Shown piece by piece: positions 1 through 5,138 of a stretch of DNA of 5,138 bases (position 1 is the first letter of the stretch; every line of letters begins with the position of its first letter). Position numbers and translations under genes: made by a program. Source of the DNA: Fidelibacterota bacterium (GTDB lineage Bacteria > Fidelibacterota > UBA2242 > JAFGTP01); NCBI GenBank assembly GCA_021734005.1, contig JAIPJV010000166.1, positions 1-5,138 on the forward strand. Direction: 5' to 3'. The notes beneath the pieces were generated by a model. The model did no database searches. It had not been told where the DNA came from and worked only from the letters and a program-made list of their open reading frames with translations.

Positions 1-781
1 TTTCATCAAGCTGAAAAGGATTGAGCCCCAGACCGCCCATTATATTTCCTGCCGTTGTGTTCGACGAAGTTACAAATGGATAGCTACCGAAATCAATATC
101 AAGCATAGTTCCCTGAGCACCTTCCACAAGAACAGATTTGTCATTATCAAGAGCATCATGCAAATAGTTTACTGTATCGGCCCGATATTCAATTATTTGA
201 GATGCAGCATCGACAAAATCTTCCATCTGGTTATTTAATTCAGCTACATCTTTCTCAGAGAATAAACCTTGCTTGGCATATTGCTTTATTTGAGCATCTA
301 TTTTTTGACGAGCTTTATCCATATTGACAAGTTCACAAACTCGCAATCCAGAACGGGCGATTTTGTCACTGTAGCAGGGGCCAATTCCCCGTTTAGTAGT
401 TCCAATAGCATCGTCACCGCGCTGTCTTTCCAGAACAGCATCCATAAGTTTGTGCACCGGGGTTACAATGTGGGCCTGGAGGGAAATGTGGAGCCGTTCA
501 CCAATATCAACGCCCTGACTTCTTAATTTTTGCAGTTCTTCTACCAGAGTAATGGGATCAATCACCATACCATTACCAAGAATACATTGTTTGCCTTCCC
601 GCAAAATTCCGCTAGGTAGTTGATGGAGAACAGTCTCCTCATCATTAATACAGATAGTATGGCCGGCATTGGCGCCACCCTGAAAACGGGCGACAATATC
701 AGCATCATGGCTGAGAATGTCTATTATCTTGCCTTTGCCCTCATCGCCCCATTGTCCTCCAATTACTGCATTTACAGGCAT
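1..781 (-). CDS. purA: Adenylosuccinate synthetase, N-terminal 260 residues (C-terminus off the left edge)
   Basis: PurA joins IMP and aspartate using GTP to make adenylosuccinate, the first committed step from IMP to AMP, in the cytoplasm. The reading frame is open from the ATG at 781-779 to the window edge. Family landmarks are in register with the E. coli enzyme. The GTP-binding and catalytic loop GGQWGDEGKGK lies at residues 8-18 with catalytic Asp13. GGANAGHT follows at 35-42 with catalytic His41. GTTKRGIGP at 127-135 includes Thr129, and Arg143 is present; both positions contact IMP. VEGAQGTMLDID is at about 219-230, followed by the SSNTTAG segment. Family proteins are about 430 residues, so roughly 60% is present; the truncation is by the window, not by mutation. 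The start is supported by AAAGGAG 7 nt upstream and by an in-frame TAA at 796-794. It lies 84 nt downstream of secF on the same strand. Identification is secure. Confidence 0.97.
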   Translation of the reverse strand, partial: MPVNAVIGGQWGDEGKGKIIDILSHDADIVARFQGGANAGHTICINDEETVLHQLPSGILREGKQCILGNGMVIDPITLVEELQKLRSQGVDIGERLHISLQAHIVTPVHKLMDAVLERQRGDDAIGTTKRGIGPCYSDKIARSGLRVCELVNMDKARQKIDAQIKQYAKQGLFSEKDVAELNNQMEDFVDAASQIIEYRADTVNYLHDALDNDKSVLVEGAQGTMLDIDFGSYPFVTSSNTTAGNIMGGLGLNPFQLDE

Positions 782-788
782 ATATAAA

Positions 789-795
789 CTCCTTT
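789..795 (-). promoter_or_regulatory. purA ribosome binding site AAAGGAG
   Basis: On the minus strand AAAGGAG ends 7 nt before the purA ATG. It fixes the start codon. It lies only 9 nt downstream of the hairpin at 805-837, so folding of that hairpin and ribosome access to purA are closely juxtaposed. Confidence 0.85.
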
Positions 796-837
796 AAAGA
801 TAAAATGCTCCCCTAATGTTCAGACAATGGGGAGCAT
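796..837 (-). terminator. Hairpin with T-rich tail between secF and purA, probable weak intrinsic terminator
   Basis: Seen directly: a perfect 9-bp inverted repeat, ATGCTCCCC and GGGGAGCAT (arms 829-837 and 805-813), encloses a 15-nt loop. In the minus-strand direction the stem runs into TTTTATCTTT (805-796). GC-rich stem bases next to a T-rich tract fit a rho-independent terminator for the secD-secF transcript. The tract is interrupted, so read-through into purA is likely. Because it sits just before the purA ribosome binding site, it could also act as an attenuator or as an mRNA-stabilising intercistronic hairpin. Which role applies is inference. Confidence 0.6.
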
Positions 838-863
838 ATATTATGGTATAGTTTTAATTTCAA
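835..863 (-). promoter_or_regulatory. Weak candidate purA promoter overlapping the hairpin
   Basis: On the minus strand TTGAAA (863-858) is followed after 17 nt by TATATG (840-835), a 5/6 and 4/6 match to the sigma-70 boxes. If used, transcription would begin near 828, inside the hairpin loop, so the RNA would lack the 5' arm and could not form the terminator. This is an attractive arrangement for independent purA expression, but AT-rich sequence gives such matches by chance. Confidence 0.22.
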
Positions 864-865
864 GA

Positions 866-1753
866 TTACGACGACGTCTTTATTTTTTTCTGCCAGGCAA
901 TCAGAACAGGGCCGGCAACGTAGATCGAAGAGAATGTACCGGTTATTACACCAATTACCATGGCATAGGCAAATATTTTAACCTCGCCAAAAGCAAAGCT
1001 CAAAACCACGACAACAAAAAGAGTGGTCAGAGAAGTGATTATTGTACGGCTTAAAACCTGGTTTATACTATTGTCGATCAGGTCTCTGATATCAAATCTT
1101 TTCTTGGTTTGCATGTTTTCACGAATTCGATCATAAAGCACAATTGTATCATTGAGCGAGTAACCAACAATCGTTAAAAAGGCGGCAATAGTAGATATGG
1201 AAATTTCCATTTGAGTGAATGAGAATATTCCCAGGGTAAACAATACATCATGGATAAGAGCGGCAACAGCACCGAGAGCAAAATAGAATTTAAACCGAAA
1301 GGAAATGTAAAGTCCAATTACAACCAGCGCCCCAATTATAGCAAAAGTTGCATTTCGCCTTAATTCTTCACCGATCTGAGGACCAACTCCTTTGGTACTC
1401 AGGGTTTCATAGTTTGGATCCAGGCTGGTCAGAGCTTCTTTAACCTGATCGGCAACACCACCTTCTTCGGAATATTTTGGCAAACGGATAAAATATTCCT
1501 GAGGATGGTTTGTACCCTGGACAACACTTTTATCTATTCCGGAATTCTCCAGTGCCCGTCGAATATTATTGGGCTCAACCTCTTTCTCAAACTTTATATG
1601 ATTAAGAGTTCCACCGGTGAAGTCAATTGAATAATTTAAGCCTCTTACAAAAATAAGAGAAATCAAACCGGCAAAAATGATCAATAAAGAAACACTGATC
1701 GCTTTTGTGCTATGTTCTGTAAACTTAATGTGAGTCTCTTTTAAAAATTGCAT
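866..1753 (-). CDS. secF: Protein translocase subunit SecF
   Basis: SecF pairs with SecD in the inner membrane and helps SecYEG complete protein export using the proton motive force. The 295-residue product is slightly shorter than E. coli SecF (323). TM1 is at about 18-36, followed by the signature GLNYSIDFTGGT at 38-49, then a short periplasmic domain to about residue 130 that includes VGPQIGEELR at 123-132. Five further membrane segments lie at about 134-152, 156-178, 186-207, 235-256 and 262-287. Conserved transmembrane motifs are present: His168-Asp169, and GYSLNDTIVLYDRIRE at 197-212 with Asp202. The start ATG is 15 nt after the secD stop, behind AAGGTAGG, and an in-frame TAA lies just upstream (1765-1763). 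It ends in TAA and is followed by the hairpin before purA. It is a stand-alone SecF, not a SecDF fusion. It is surely co-transcribed with secD. Confidence 0.97.
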   Translation of the reverse strand: MQFLKETHIKFTEHSTKAISVSLLIIFAGLISLIFVRGLNYSIDFTGGTLNHIKFEKEVEPNNIRRALENSGIDKSVVQGTNHPQEYFIRLPKYSEEGGVADQVKEALTSLDPNYETLSTKGVGPQIGEELRRNATFAIIGALVVIGLYISFRFKFYFALGAVAALIHDVLFTLGIFSFTQMEISISTIAAFLTIVGYSLNDTIVLYDRIRENMQTKKRFDIRDLIDNSINQVLSRTIITSLTTLFVVVVLSFAFGEVKIFAYAMVIGVITGTFSSIYVAGPVLIAWQKKIKTSS

Positions 1754-1756
1754 ATA

Positions 1757-1764
1757 CCTACCTT
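1757..1764 (-). promoter_or_regulatory. secF ribosome binding site AAGGTAGG
   Basis: AAGGTAGG on the minus strand ends 3 nt before the secF ATG; its AAGG part is 7 nt from the start. It lies wholly within the 15-nt gap after the secD stop, so translational coupling of the two genes is likely. It is a weaker match than the purA and flippase sites. Confidence 0.6.
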
Positions 1765-1768
1765 ATAT

Positions 1769-3691
1769 TTATATACTGAGTGTTTGTTTGACTTTGCGTT
1801 CGGTCATGAAGTTGTAGATCGTCCTGGTTACAAAAATTGCTGTAAAGAAACTGGCGATAACACCAATTAATAATGTCACAGCAAATCCTTTGACAGGACC
1901 GGTACCAAACTGCATCAGGATGAATGATGTGATAATGGTTGTAAAGTTTGCATCCCAAATTGCAGTAAAAGCACTACTATAACCGCTGTCAATTGCTGAT
2001 TTAACAGTTTTGCCTTTTTTCAGCTCTTCCCGGATCCTTTCAAAAATAAGCACATTGTTATCAACTGCAATACCGACTGTCAGGATTAGACCAGCAACAC
2101 CAGGCAAAGTCAATGTGGCATTAAAATAAGCCAGTACAGCCATGACAATGACCAGATTGAGAATCAGAGCCAGGTCAGCAATTAAACCGGATTTGTTATA
2201 ATAAATGACCATAAAAATGATCACGATAATAAAACTGATGGCCATCAGACGAACTCCCATATCAACTGAAGCCTGTCCCAGAGTTGGCCCAACGGTTCGT
2301 TCGTTGATAATGTTAACAGGCGCAGGTAAAGCACCGGCTCTTAGCACAATGGCTATATCTTTGGCCTGCTGCATATTTTCAAAGCCTTCTATGTAGGGCC
2401 GGCCACCGGTGATTTTAGTGCGGATACTGGGCGCCATGTAAACGCTGTTATCCAGGACAATAGCCAAACGCTCACCGACATTAGCACCAGTTAAGCGAGC
2501 CAGTTCACGAGCACCACGATTATTGAGAGTCATATTAACGATATTTTGTCCGGCAGAAGTTCCGCCACCACCGATGCTGGCTTCAGCATCGGTAATATAG
2601 GTTCCCTTGAGATCGGCTTCTTTATTTAAATGATATAATTCGAAAAATTGTTTTGTTTGACCATTTTGAAGAGTAACTGTTTTGTCATCTGGTGACCAAT
2701 AAAAATCAGAATTATAGGGGAAAAGTTTCTGAACCTCTTCATTTCCCAGCATTTTATCGACAAGATATTTATTTCTCTTTTCTACCAGGATAATTCCATT
2801 CCGGCCGGAGCGCAGGAGCGATGAGAAAGGTTTCTCTTTTAACATCTCTTTGTCAGCAACTACTGTTGAATCGTCGACTTCTTCATCTGTCTCAGTTTGA
2901 GTTCCAAGAATATCTTCAACACTGACTGTAGTATCCTGGGCTTCTTTTACAACAGTAGTGGAATCTTCCTGATCACTGGTGTCAATAGCACCTTGTCCAG
3001 TTGTGTCGCCAACTGCGAGTTCGCCACTTTTGTAATATTCATCAATAGATTCGATCAGAGACTGAGTGACCCGGGGATCTTTCATCAATTTGAATTCAAG
3101 ATTGGCTGTCCTTTGCAGCAATTGCCGAGCTCGTTGAGGATCCTCGATTCCAGCAAGTTCTACAACAATTCTATCTTCACCCTGTTTCTGAATAATTGGT
3201 TCGGAAACACCAAACTGGTTAACACGATTACGGATCACAGCCAGAGCACGAGAACGGGCATCTTTGGCTTCCTGGTCTAATTGCTTGAGAATATCTTCGT
3301 TTTTATAACCAAGATCGCTCATGTATCGGGCGAGTTTTAAATTTTTTTGCTCGACCTGGTTTCTGAACTCCTGAAGAAAATCTGTGTCATTGGATCTGCT
3401 TTGTTGTTGCGCTGTCTCAACTGCTGAATAAAATTGGTCATCTTTGTTGGAGGCCAAATTTTGAATCAACTTGGGTGTGTCCATTTGGAGGACGAGATGC
3501 ATACCACCCTGTAGGTCGAGACCTAGATGTAAAATTCTATTATGATATTTTTCCAGCTGTCCACTTTCCTTAAGTTCTTCCTTTTCTGCTTCGGACATCA
3601 TACTGTAAGAAACGCTCCAGTAAAGAGAGTAACCAGCCAATACAATAACAATCGCAATAATGATAAATCTAACTCTTGTCTTCTTGAACAT
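1769..3691 (-). CDS. secD: Protein translocase subunit SecD
   Basis: SecD is the large partner of SecF; its periplasmic domain is thought to pull or hold emerging preproteins during proton-driven cycling. The product has 640 residues (E. coli 615). TM1 is at 9-27, followed by LGLDLQGG at 56-63. The P1 domain includes ARSRALAVIRNRVNQFGVSE at 145-164 and RIVVELAGIEDPQRARQLL at 174-192. An acidic Ser/Thr-rich insertion spans about 223-280. The second periplasmic region follows, with GGGGTSAGQN and ERLAIVLDNSVYMAP, ending in ALPAPVNIINERTVGPTLG. Five membrane segments follow from about residue 478. The proton-path motif reads GIAVDNNVLIFERIREE at 540-556, keeping the essential Asp544 but with Asn545 where Ala is usual. 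WDANFTT lies at 579-585. The start ATG has AGGTG 6 nt upstream and an in-frame TAA immediately before it. It is the first gene of the operon; no yajC lies in the window. Confidence 0.97.
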   Translation of the reverse strand: MFKKTRVRFIIIAIVIVLAGYSLYWSVSYSMMSEAEKEELKESGQLEKYHNRILHLGLDLQGGMHLVLQMDTPKLIQNLASNKDDQFYSAVETAQQQSRSNDTDFLQEFRNQVEQKNLKLARYMSDLGYKNEDILKQLDQEAKDARSRALAVIRNRVNQFGVSEPIIQKQGEDRIVVELAGIEDPQRARQLLQRTANLEFKLMKDPRVTQSLIESIDEYYKSGELAVGDTTGQGAIDTSDQEDSTTVVKEAQDTTVSVEDILGTQTETDEEVDDSTVVADKEMLKEKPFSSLLRSGRNGIILVEKRNKYLVDKMLGNEEVQKLFPYNSDFYWSPDDKTVTLQNGQTKQFFELYHLNKEADLKGTYITDAEASIGGGGTSAGQNIVNMTLNNRGARELARLTGANVGERLAIVLDNSVYMAPSIRTKITGGRPYIEGFENMQQAKDIAIVLRAGALPAPVNIINERTVGPTLGQASVDMGVRLMAISFIIVIIFMVIYYNKSGLIADLALILNLVIVMAVLAYFNATLTLPGVAGLILTVGIAVDNNVLIFERIREELKKGKTVKSAIDSGYSSAFTAIWDANFTTIITSFILMQFGTGPVKGFAVTLLIGVIASFFTAIFVTRTIYNFMTERKVKQTLSI

Positions 3692-3697
3692 TTATTT

Positions 3698-3704
3698 CAC
3701 CTCT
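3698..3704 (-). promoter_or_regulatory. secD ribosome binding site AGAGGTG
   Basis: AGAGGTG on the minus strand ends 6 nt before the secD ATG. Together with the TAA at 3694-3692, directly in front of and in frame with the ATG, it settles the secD start. Confidence 0.75.
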
Positions 3705-3743
3705 TACAAATTCCTTTAAAAAAACATACAAAAACGCCGTTGA

Positions 3744-3772
3744 ATTTAAAATATACAACCCCGCAAAGTCAA
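3744..3772 (-). promoter_or_regulatory. Candidate promoter for secD-secF
   Basis: On the minus strand TTGACT (3772-3767, 5/6) is followed after 17 nt by TTAAAT (3749-3744, 4/6). Transcription would start near 3737 and give a leader of about 45 nt ending in the secD ribosome binding site. Position and spacing are good, but the -10 box is only fair. An imperfect 21-bp palindrome (3739-3759) covers the -10 region. Confidence 0.45.
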
Positions 3773-3824
3773 CGAAAAAATAATTATCTAGCCACCTCTT
3801 TTTCTTTTCTGCTGATGAGCCCGA

Positions 3825-3854
3825 TTGAAATAGGAATATATGGGAAAATTTAAT
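3825..3854 (+). promoter_or_regulatory. Candidate promoter for the flippase gene
   Basis: TTGAAA (3825-3830, 5/6) and TTTAAT (3849-3854, 5/6) are separated by 18 nt, a reasonable sigma-70 match. Transcription would start near 3861 and leave a leader of about 210 nt that includes the dyad at 3981-4039. The -10 box lies within the first of two TTTAATGA repeats. TTGACC at 3930-3935 is a possible second -35 box, but no good -10 follows it. Confidence 0.35.
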
Positions 3855-3868
3855 GACAGCTTTAATGA
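3849..3868 (+). repeat. Two direct copies of TTTAATGA, 12-bp period
   Basis: TTTAATGA occurs at 3849-3856 and again at 3861-3868, separated by CAGC. The first copy overlaps the proposed -10 box and the second lies at the proposed transcription start. They could be half-sites for a regulator, although two 8-bp AT-rich copies may be chance. Confidence 0.4.
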
Positions 3869-3980
3869 AGGATTTCTAACCAGAAAATTGTAATAATTTT
3901 AACTAATTGGTTTAATTCGCCGGCAGCTTTTGACCATTATCCCAAAAGATTTTTGTAGATTTCTTTGCAGACTATTGTTC

Positions 3981-4039
3981 ATCTGTTCCTGATAAGTAGA
4001 AAAAGAGTTGAAAAATCTTATGAATTGCACGGAACAGAT
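3981..4039 (+). repeat. Leader dyad ATCTGTTCC / GGAACAGAT upstream of the flippase gene
   Basis: A perfect 9-bp inverted repeat has arms at 3981-3989 and 4031-4039. Inside it a second perfect 5-bp pair, ATAAG (3992-3996) and CTTAT (4017-4021), would extend the fold around a 20-nt A-rich loop. The base of the stem lies 33 nt before the start codon and 24 nt before the GGAGG site. It is followed after 5 nt by TTTTT (4045-4049), so an attenuator-like role is possible, as is a protein-binding site or an mRNA-stabilising hairpin. Confidence 0.55.
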
Positions 4040-4063
4040 AGTAATTTTTAGGATTAATTTTCT

Positions 4064-4068
4064 GGAGG
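4064..4068 (+). promoter_or_regulatory. Flippase gene ribosome binding site GGAGG
   Basis: GGAGG ends 4 nt before the ATG at 4073, slightly close but strong. An in-frame TAA at 4055-4057 rules out an upstream start, so this site fixes the N-terminus. Confidence 0.8.
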
Positions 4069-4072
4069 ACGG

Positions 4073-5138
4073 ATGCTCGAAAAATTAAAAGGCTTGACTA
4101 AACAGACGATCATTTATGGATTTGGCAATGTTCTGGTGCGGATGCTGACCTTTATTTTGCTGCCTTTTTACATGCATGTGTTGCCCCGGGCGGAATATGG
4201 TGTGGCCATTCTGGTGATGACATCTATCGCTTTTATGAATCATATTTACCGCTATGGAATGGATTCTGCAATTCTCAAGTTCTATGAGGGGGCTGACGAC
4301 GATGAGCAGCGGCGATCGATTTTGTCGAGCGGCTTTTATCTAAATCTGGTAACAAGTCTGATTTTGAGTTCGGTGCTTTTGGCGTTTAGAGGTCAAATTG
4401 GCAGTTTTCTAATTGCTGAAAATAGTGGCAGTTATATTCGGTTTGCCGCCTTTATTATGTTTTTTGATTGTATGAGCTGGATTCCTATGGCGCTGCTGCG
4501 GCTCAAAGAAAAACCCCGCCTATTTTTGACGATTCGCCTCATAGAAGTTGCTCTTAATCTGGGTTTGAATATCTATTTTGTGGTTATTTTGCGGATTGGA
4601 ATCAGGGGAATATTCATCAGTACTTTGATCTCGGCCTTTACGAAATTTTTCCTTCTTTCGCTGACAATTATCAAAGAGCTGCGGCTAACATTTTCCTGGC
4701 AAAAGGCGCGAGAACTGGTTTTGTTTGGGTTGCCCTTGATGCCGACTGGATTGATTCTCTCAGCTATGCAGTTGATCAATCGGCGATTTGTGATTGAAAA
4801 ATATCTGGGAACCGATGATGTGGGTTTATATGGCGCTGGTTACAAACTGGGAAAATTTATGATGCTGGTGTCGGTGGCTTTTTATTATGCCTGGCAGCCC
4901 TTTTTTCTGAAATCGGGAGTCAGTGAGGAGTCCAAAAAACTGTTTTCCCGGGTTCTGACCTATTTTACTTTTGTTGGCCTTTATATCTGGCTTGGGCTTA
5001 CTCTTTTTATAGAGCATATCGCCAATATTCATATTGAGGACAAATATCTGATCAATCCTGATTATCAGAGTTGTATTCAAATTGTGCCCTATTTGCTGCT
5101 GGCTTTTGTATTTTATGGAATTTATCAAATTTTTCTGC
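4073..5138 (+). CDS. Wzx/MVF-type polysaccharide flippase, N-terminal 355 residues (C-terminus off the right edge)
   Basis: This multi-pass inner-membrane protein resembles the oligosaccharide flippase (polysaccharide biosynthesis protein) family, which moves lipid-linked glycan units from the cytoplasmic to the periplasmic face. The frame is open from ATG 4073 to the window end. The N-terminus LTKQTIIYGFGNVLVRMLT, running into TM1, matches the usual family opening. About ten hydrophobic segments are visible, near residues 12-34, 42-60, 84-103, 113-140, 150-172, 176-198, 217-235, 258-280, 293-312 and 333-355. A typical central motif at about 236-278 reads NRRFVIEKYLGTDDVGLYGAGYK in two blocks and ends AWQPFF, with charged residues at the membrane edge. 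Family members are usually about 430-510 residues, so the end is missing because of the window. It is transcribed away from secD. The substrate (O-antigen, capsule, exopolysaccharide or other glycan) cannot be told from this sequence. A MurJ-type lipid II flippase is less likely. Confidence 0.85.
   Translation, partial: MLEKLKGLTKQTIIYGFGNVLVRMLTFILLPFYMHVLPRAEYGVAILVMTSIAFMNHIYRYGMDSAILKFYEGADDDEQRRSILSSGFYLNLVTSLILSSVLLAFRGQIGSFLIAENSGSYIRFAAFIMFFDCMSWIPMALLRLKEKPRLFLTIRLIEVALNLGLNIYFVVILRIGIRGIFISTLISAFTKFFLLSLTIIKELRLTFSWQKARELVLFGLPLMPTGLILSAMQLINRRFVIEKYLGTDDVGLYGAGYKLGKFMMLVSVAFYYAWQPFFLKSGVSEESKKLFSRVLTYFTFVGLYIWLGLTLFIEHIANIHIEDKYLINPDYQSCIQIVPYLLLAFVFYGIYQIFL

Larger units (their letters stand above)
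3692..4072. other. Divergent intergenic region between secD and the flippase gene, no protein-coding gene
   Basis: This 381-bp AT-rich spacer separates divergently transcribed genes. No reading frame in it has both a ribosome binding site and a recognisable product. The longest frame crossing it is a shadow extending out of secD, and the tiny frames at 3813-3851 and 3853-3879 lack ribosome binding sites. What it does hold is a candidate secDF promoter on the minus strand, a candidate flippase promoter on the plus strand near 3825-3854, a pair of TTTAATGA repeats, a 9-bp long-range dyad at 3981-4039, and a weak CTTTTG/CAAAAG hairpin followed by ATTTTT at 3927-3954. Confidence 0.75.

Noticed and set aside
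269..526. Plus-strand 85-codon frame inside purA
   Set aside because: It is antisense to well-conserved purA codons, has no ribosome binding site, and its product is not recognisable.
3812..3830. CTGATGAG followed by GAAA, resembling a hammerhead ribozyme core
   Set aside because: The 7-8 nt between the two motifs cannot form stem II, and no matching stem III follows the GAAA. Only the short conserved words agree.
3813..3851. 12-codon frame (ATG AGC CCG ...) as a possible leader peptide
   Set aside because: It has no ribosome binding site, it lies before the proposed transcription start, and it has no run of regulatory codons.
3542..3853. Plus-strand open frame of 103 codons running out of secD into the spacer
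   Set aside because: It is antisense to the start of secD for half its length, has no ribosome binding site, and has low-complexity content. It is a shadow frame.
3884..3900. AAAATT / AATTTT hairpin
   Set aside because: It is six A/T pairs in an AT-rich spacer and expected by chance.
3927..3954. CTTTTG / CAAAAG hairpin followed by ATTTTT as a plus-strand terminator
   Set aside because: The stem is only 6 bp and mostly A-T, and no plus-strand gene lies upstream that would need terminating. It is too weak to call as a separate feature.
4573..5128. Two minus-strand frames (68 and 100 codons) within the flippase gene
   Set aside because: Both are antisense to an intact membrane-protein frame with consistent hydrophobic segments, and neither product is recognisable.

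Overview
The window looks like a chromosomal segment of a moderately AT-rich bacterium. It holds housekeeping genes and no mobile-element, CRISPR or RNA-gene signatures. The lineage cannot be fixed from this sequence. Separate secD and secF genes and ordinary GGAGG-type ribosome binding sites fit many Gram-negative-type phyla. An uncultured FCB-like lineage is only a guess.

Layout: positions 1-781 (minus strand) carry the first 260 codons of purA, adenylosuccinate synthetase, with its C-terminal part beyond the left edge. Positions 866-1753 and 1769-3691 (minus strand) are secF and secD, complete, 15 nt apart and evidently one operon read secD-secF. They encode the proton-motive-force-driven accessory pair of the SecYEG translocase. 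purA follows 84 nt downstream of secF, behind a perfect 9-bp hairpin with a T-rich tail. Positions 3692-4072 are a 381-bp gene-free divergent spacer. It has a plausible promoter for secDF on the minus strand and, on the plus strand, a plausible promoter with a roughly 210-nt structured leader. Positions 4073-5138 (plus strand) begin a multi-pass membrane protein of the Wzx/MVF polysaccharide flippase type, cut by the right edge after 355 codons.

How they work together: SecD and SecF act in protein export, purA in AMP synthesis, and the flippase in moving lipid-linked glycan across the inner membrane. Only secD and secF are functionally coupled. purA is probably a downstream neighbour with partly separate expression, and the flippase belongs to a different, divergent transcription unit that may open a surface-glycan cluster to the right.

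I see no convincing new biological system here. The most unusual items are the long leader hairpin and its competing pairing upstream of the flippase, the acidic Ser/Thr-rich insertion in SecD, and the hairpin placed directly against the purA ribosome binding site.
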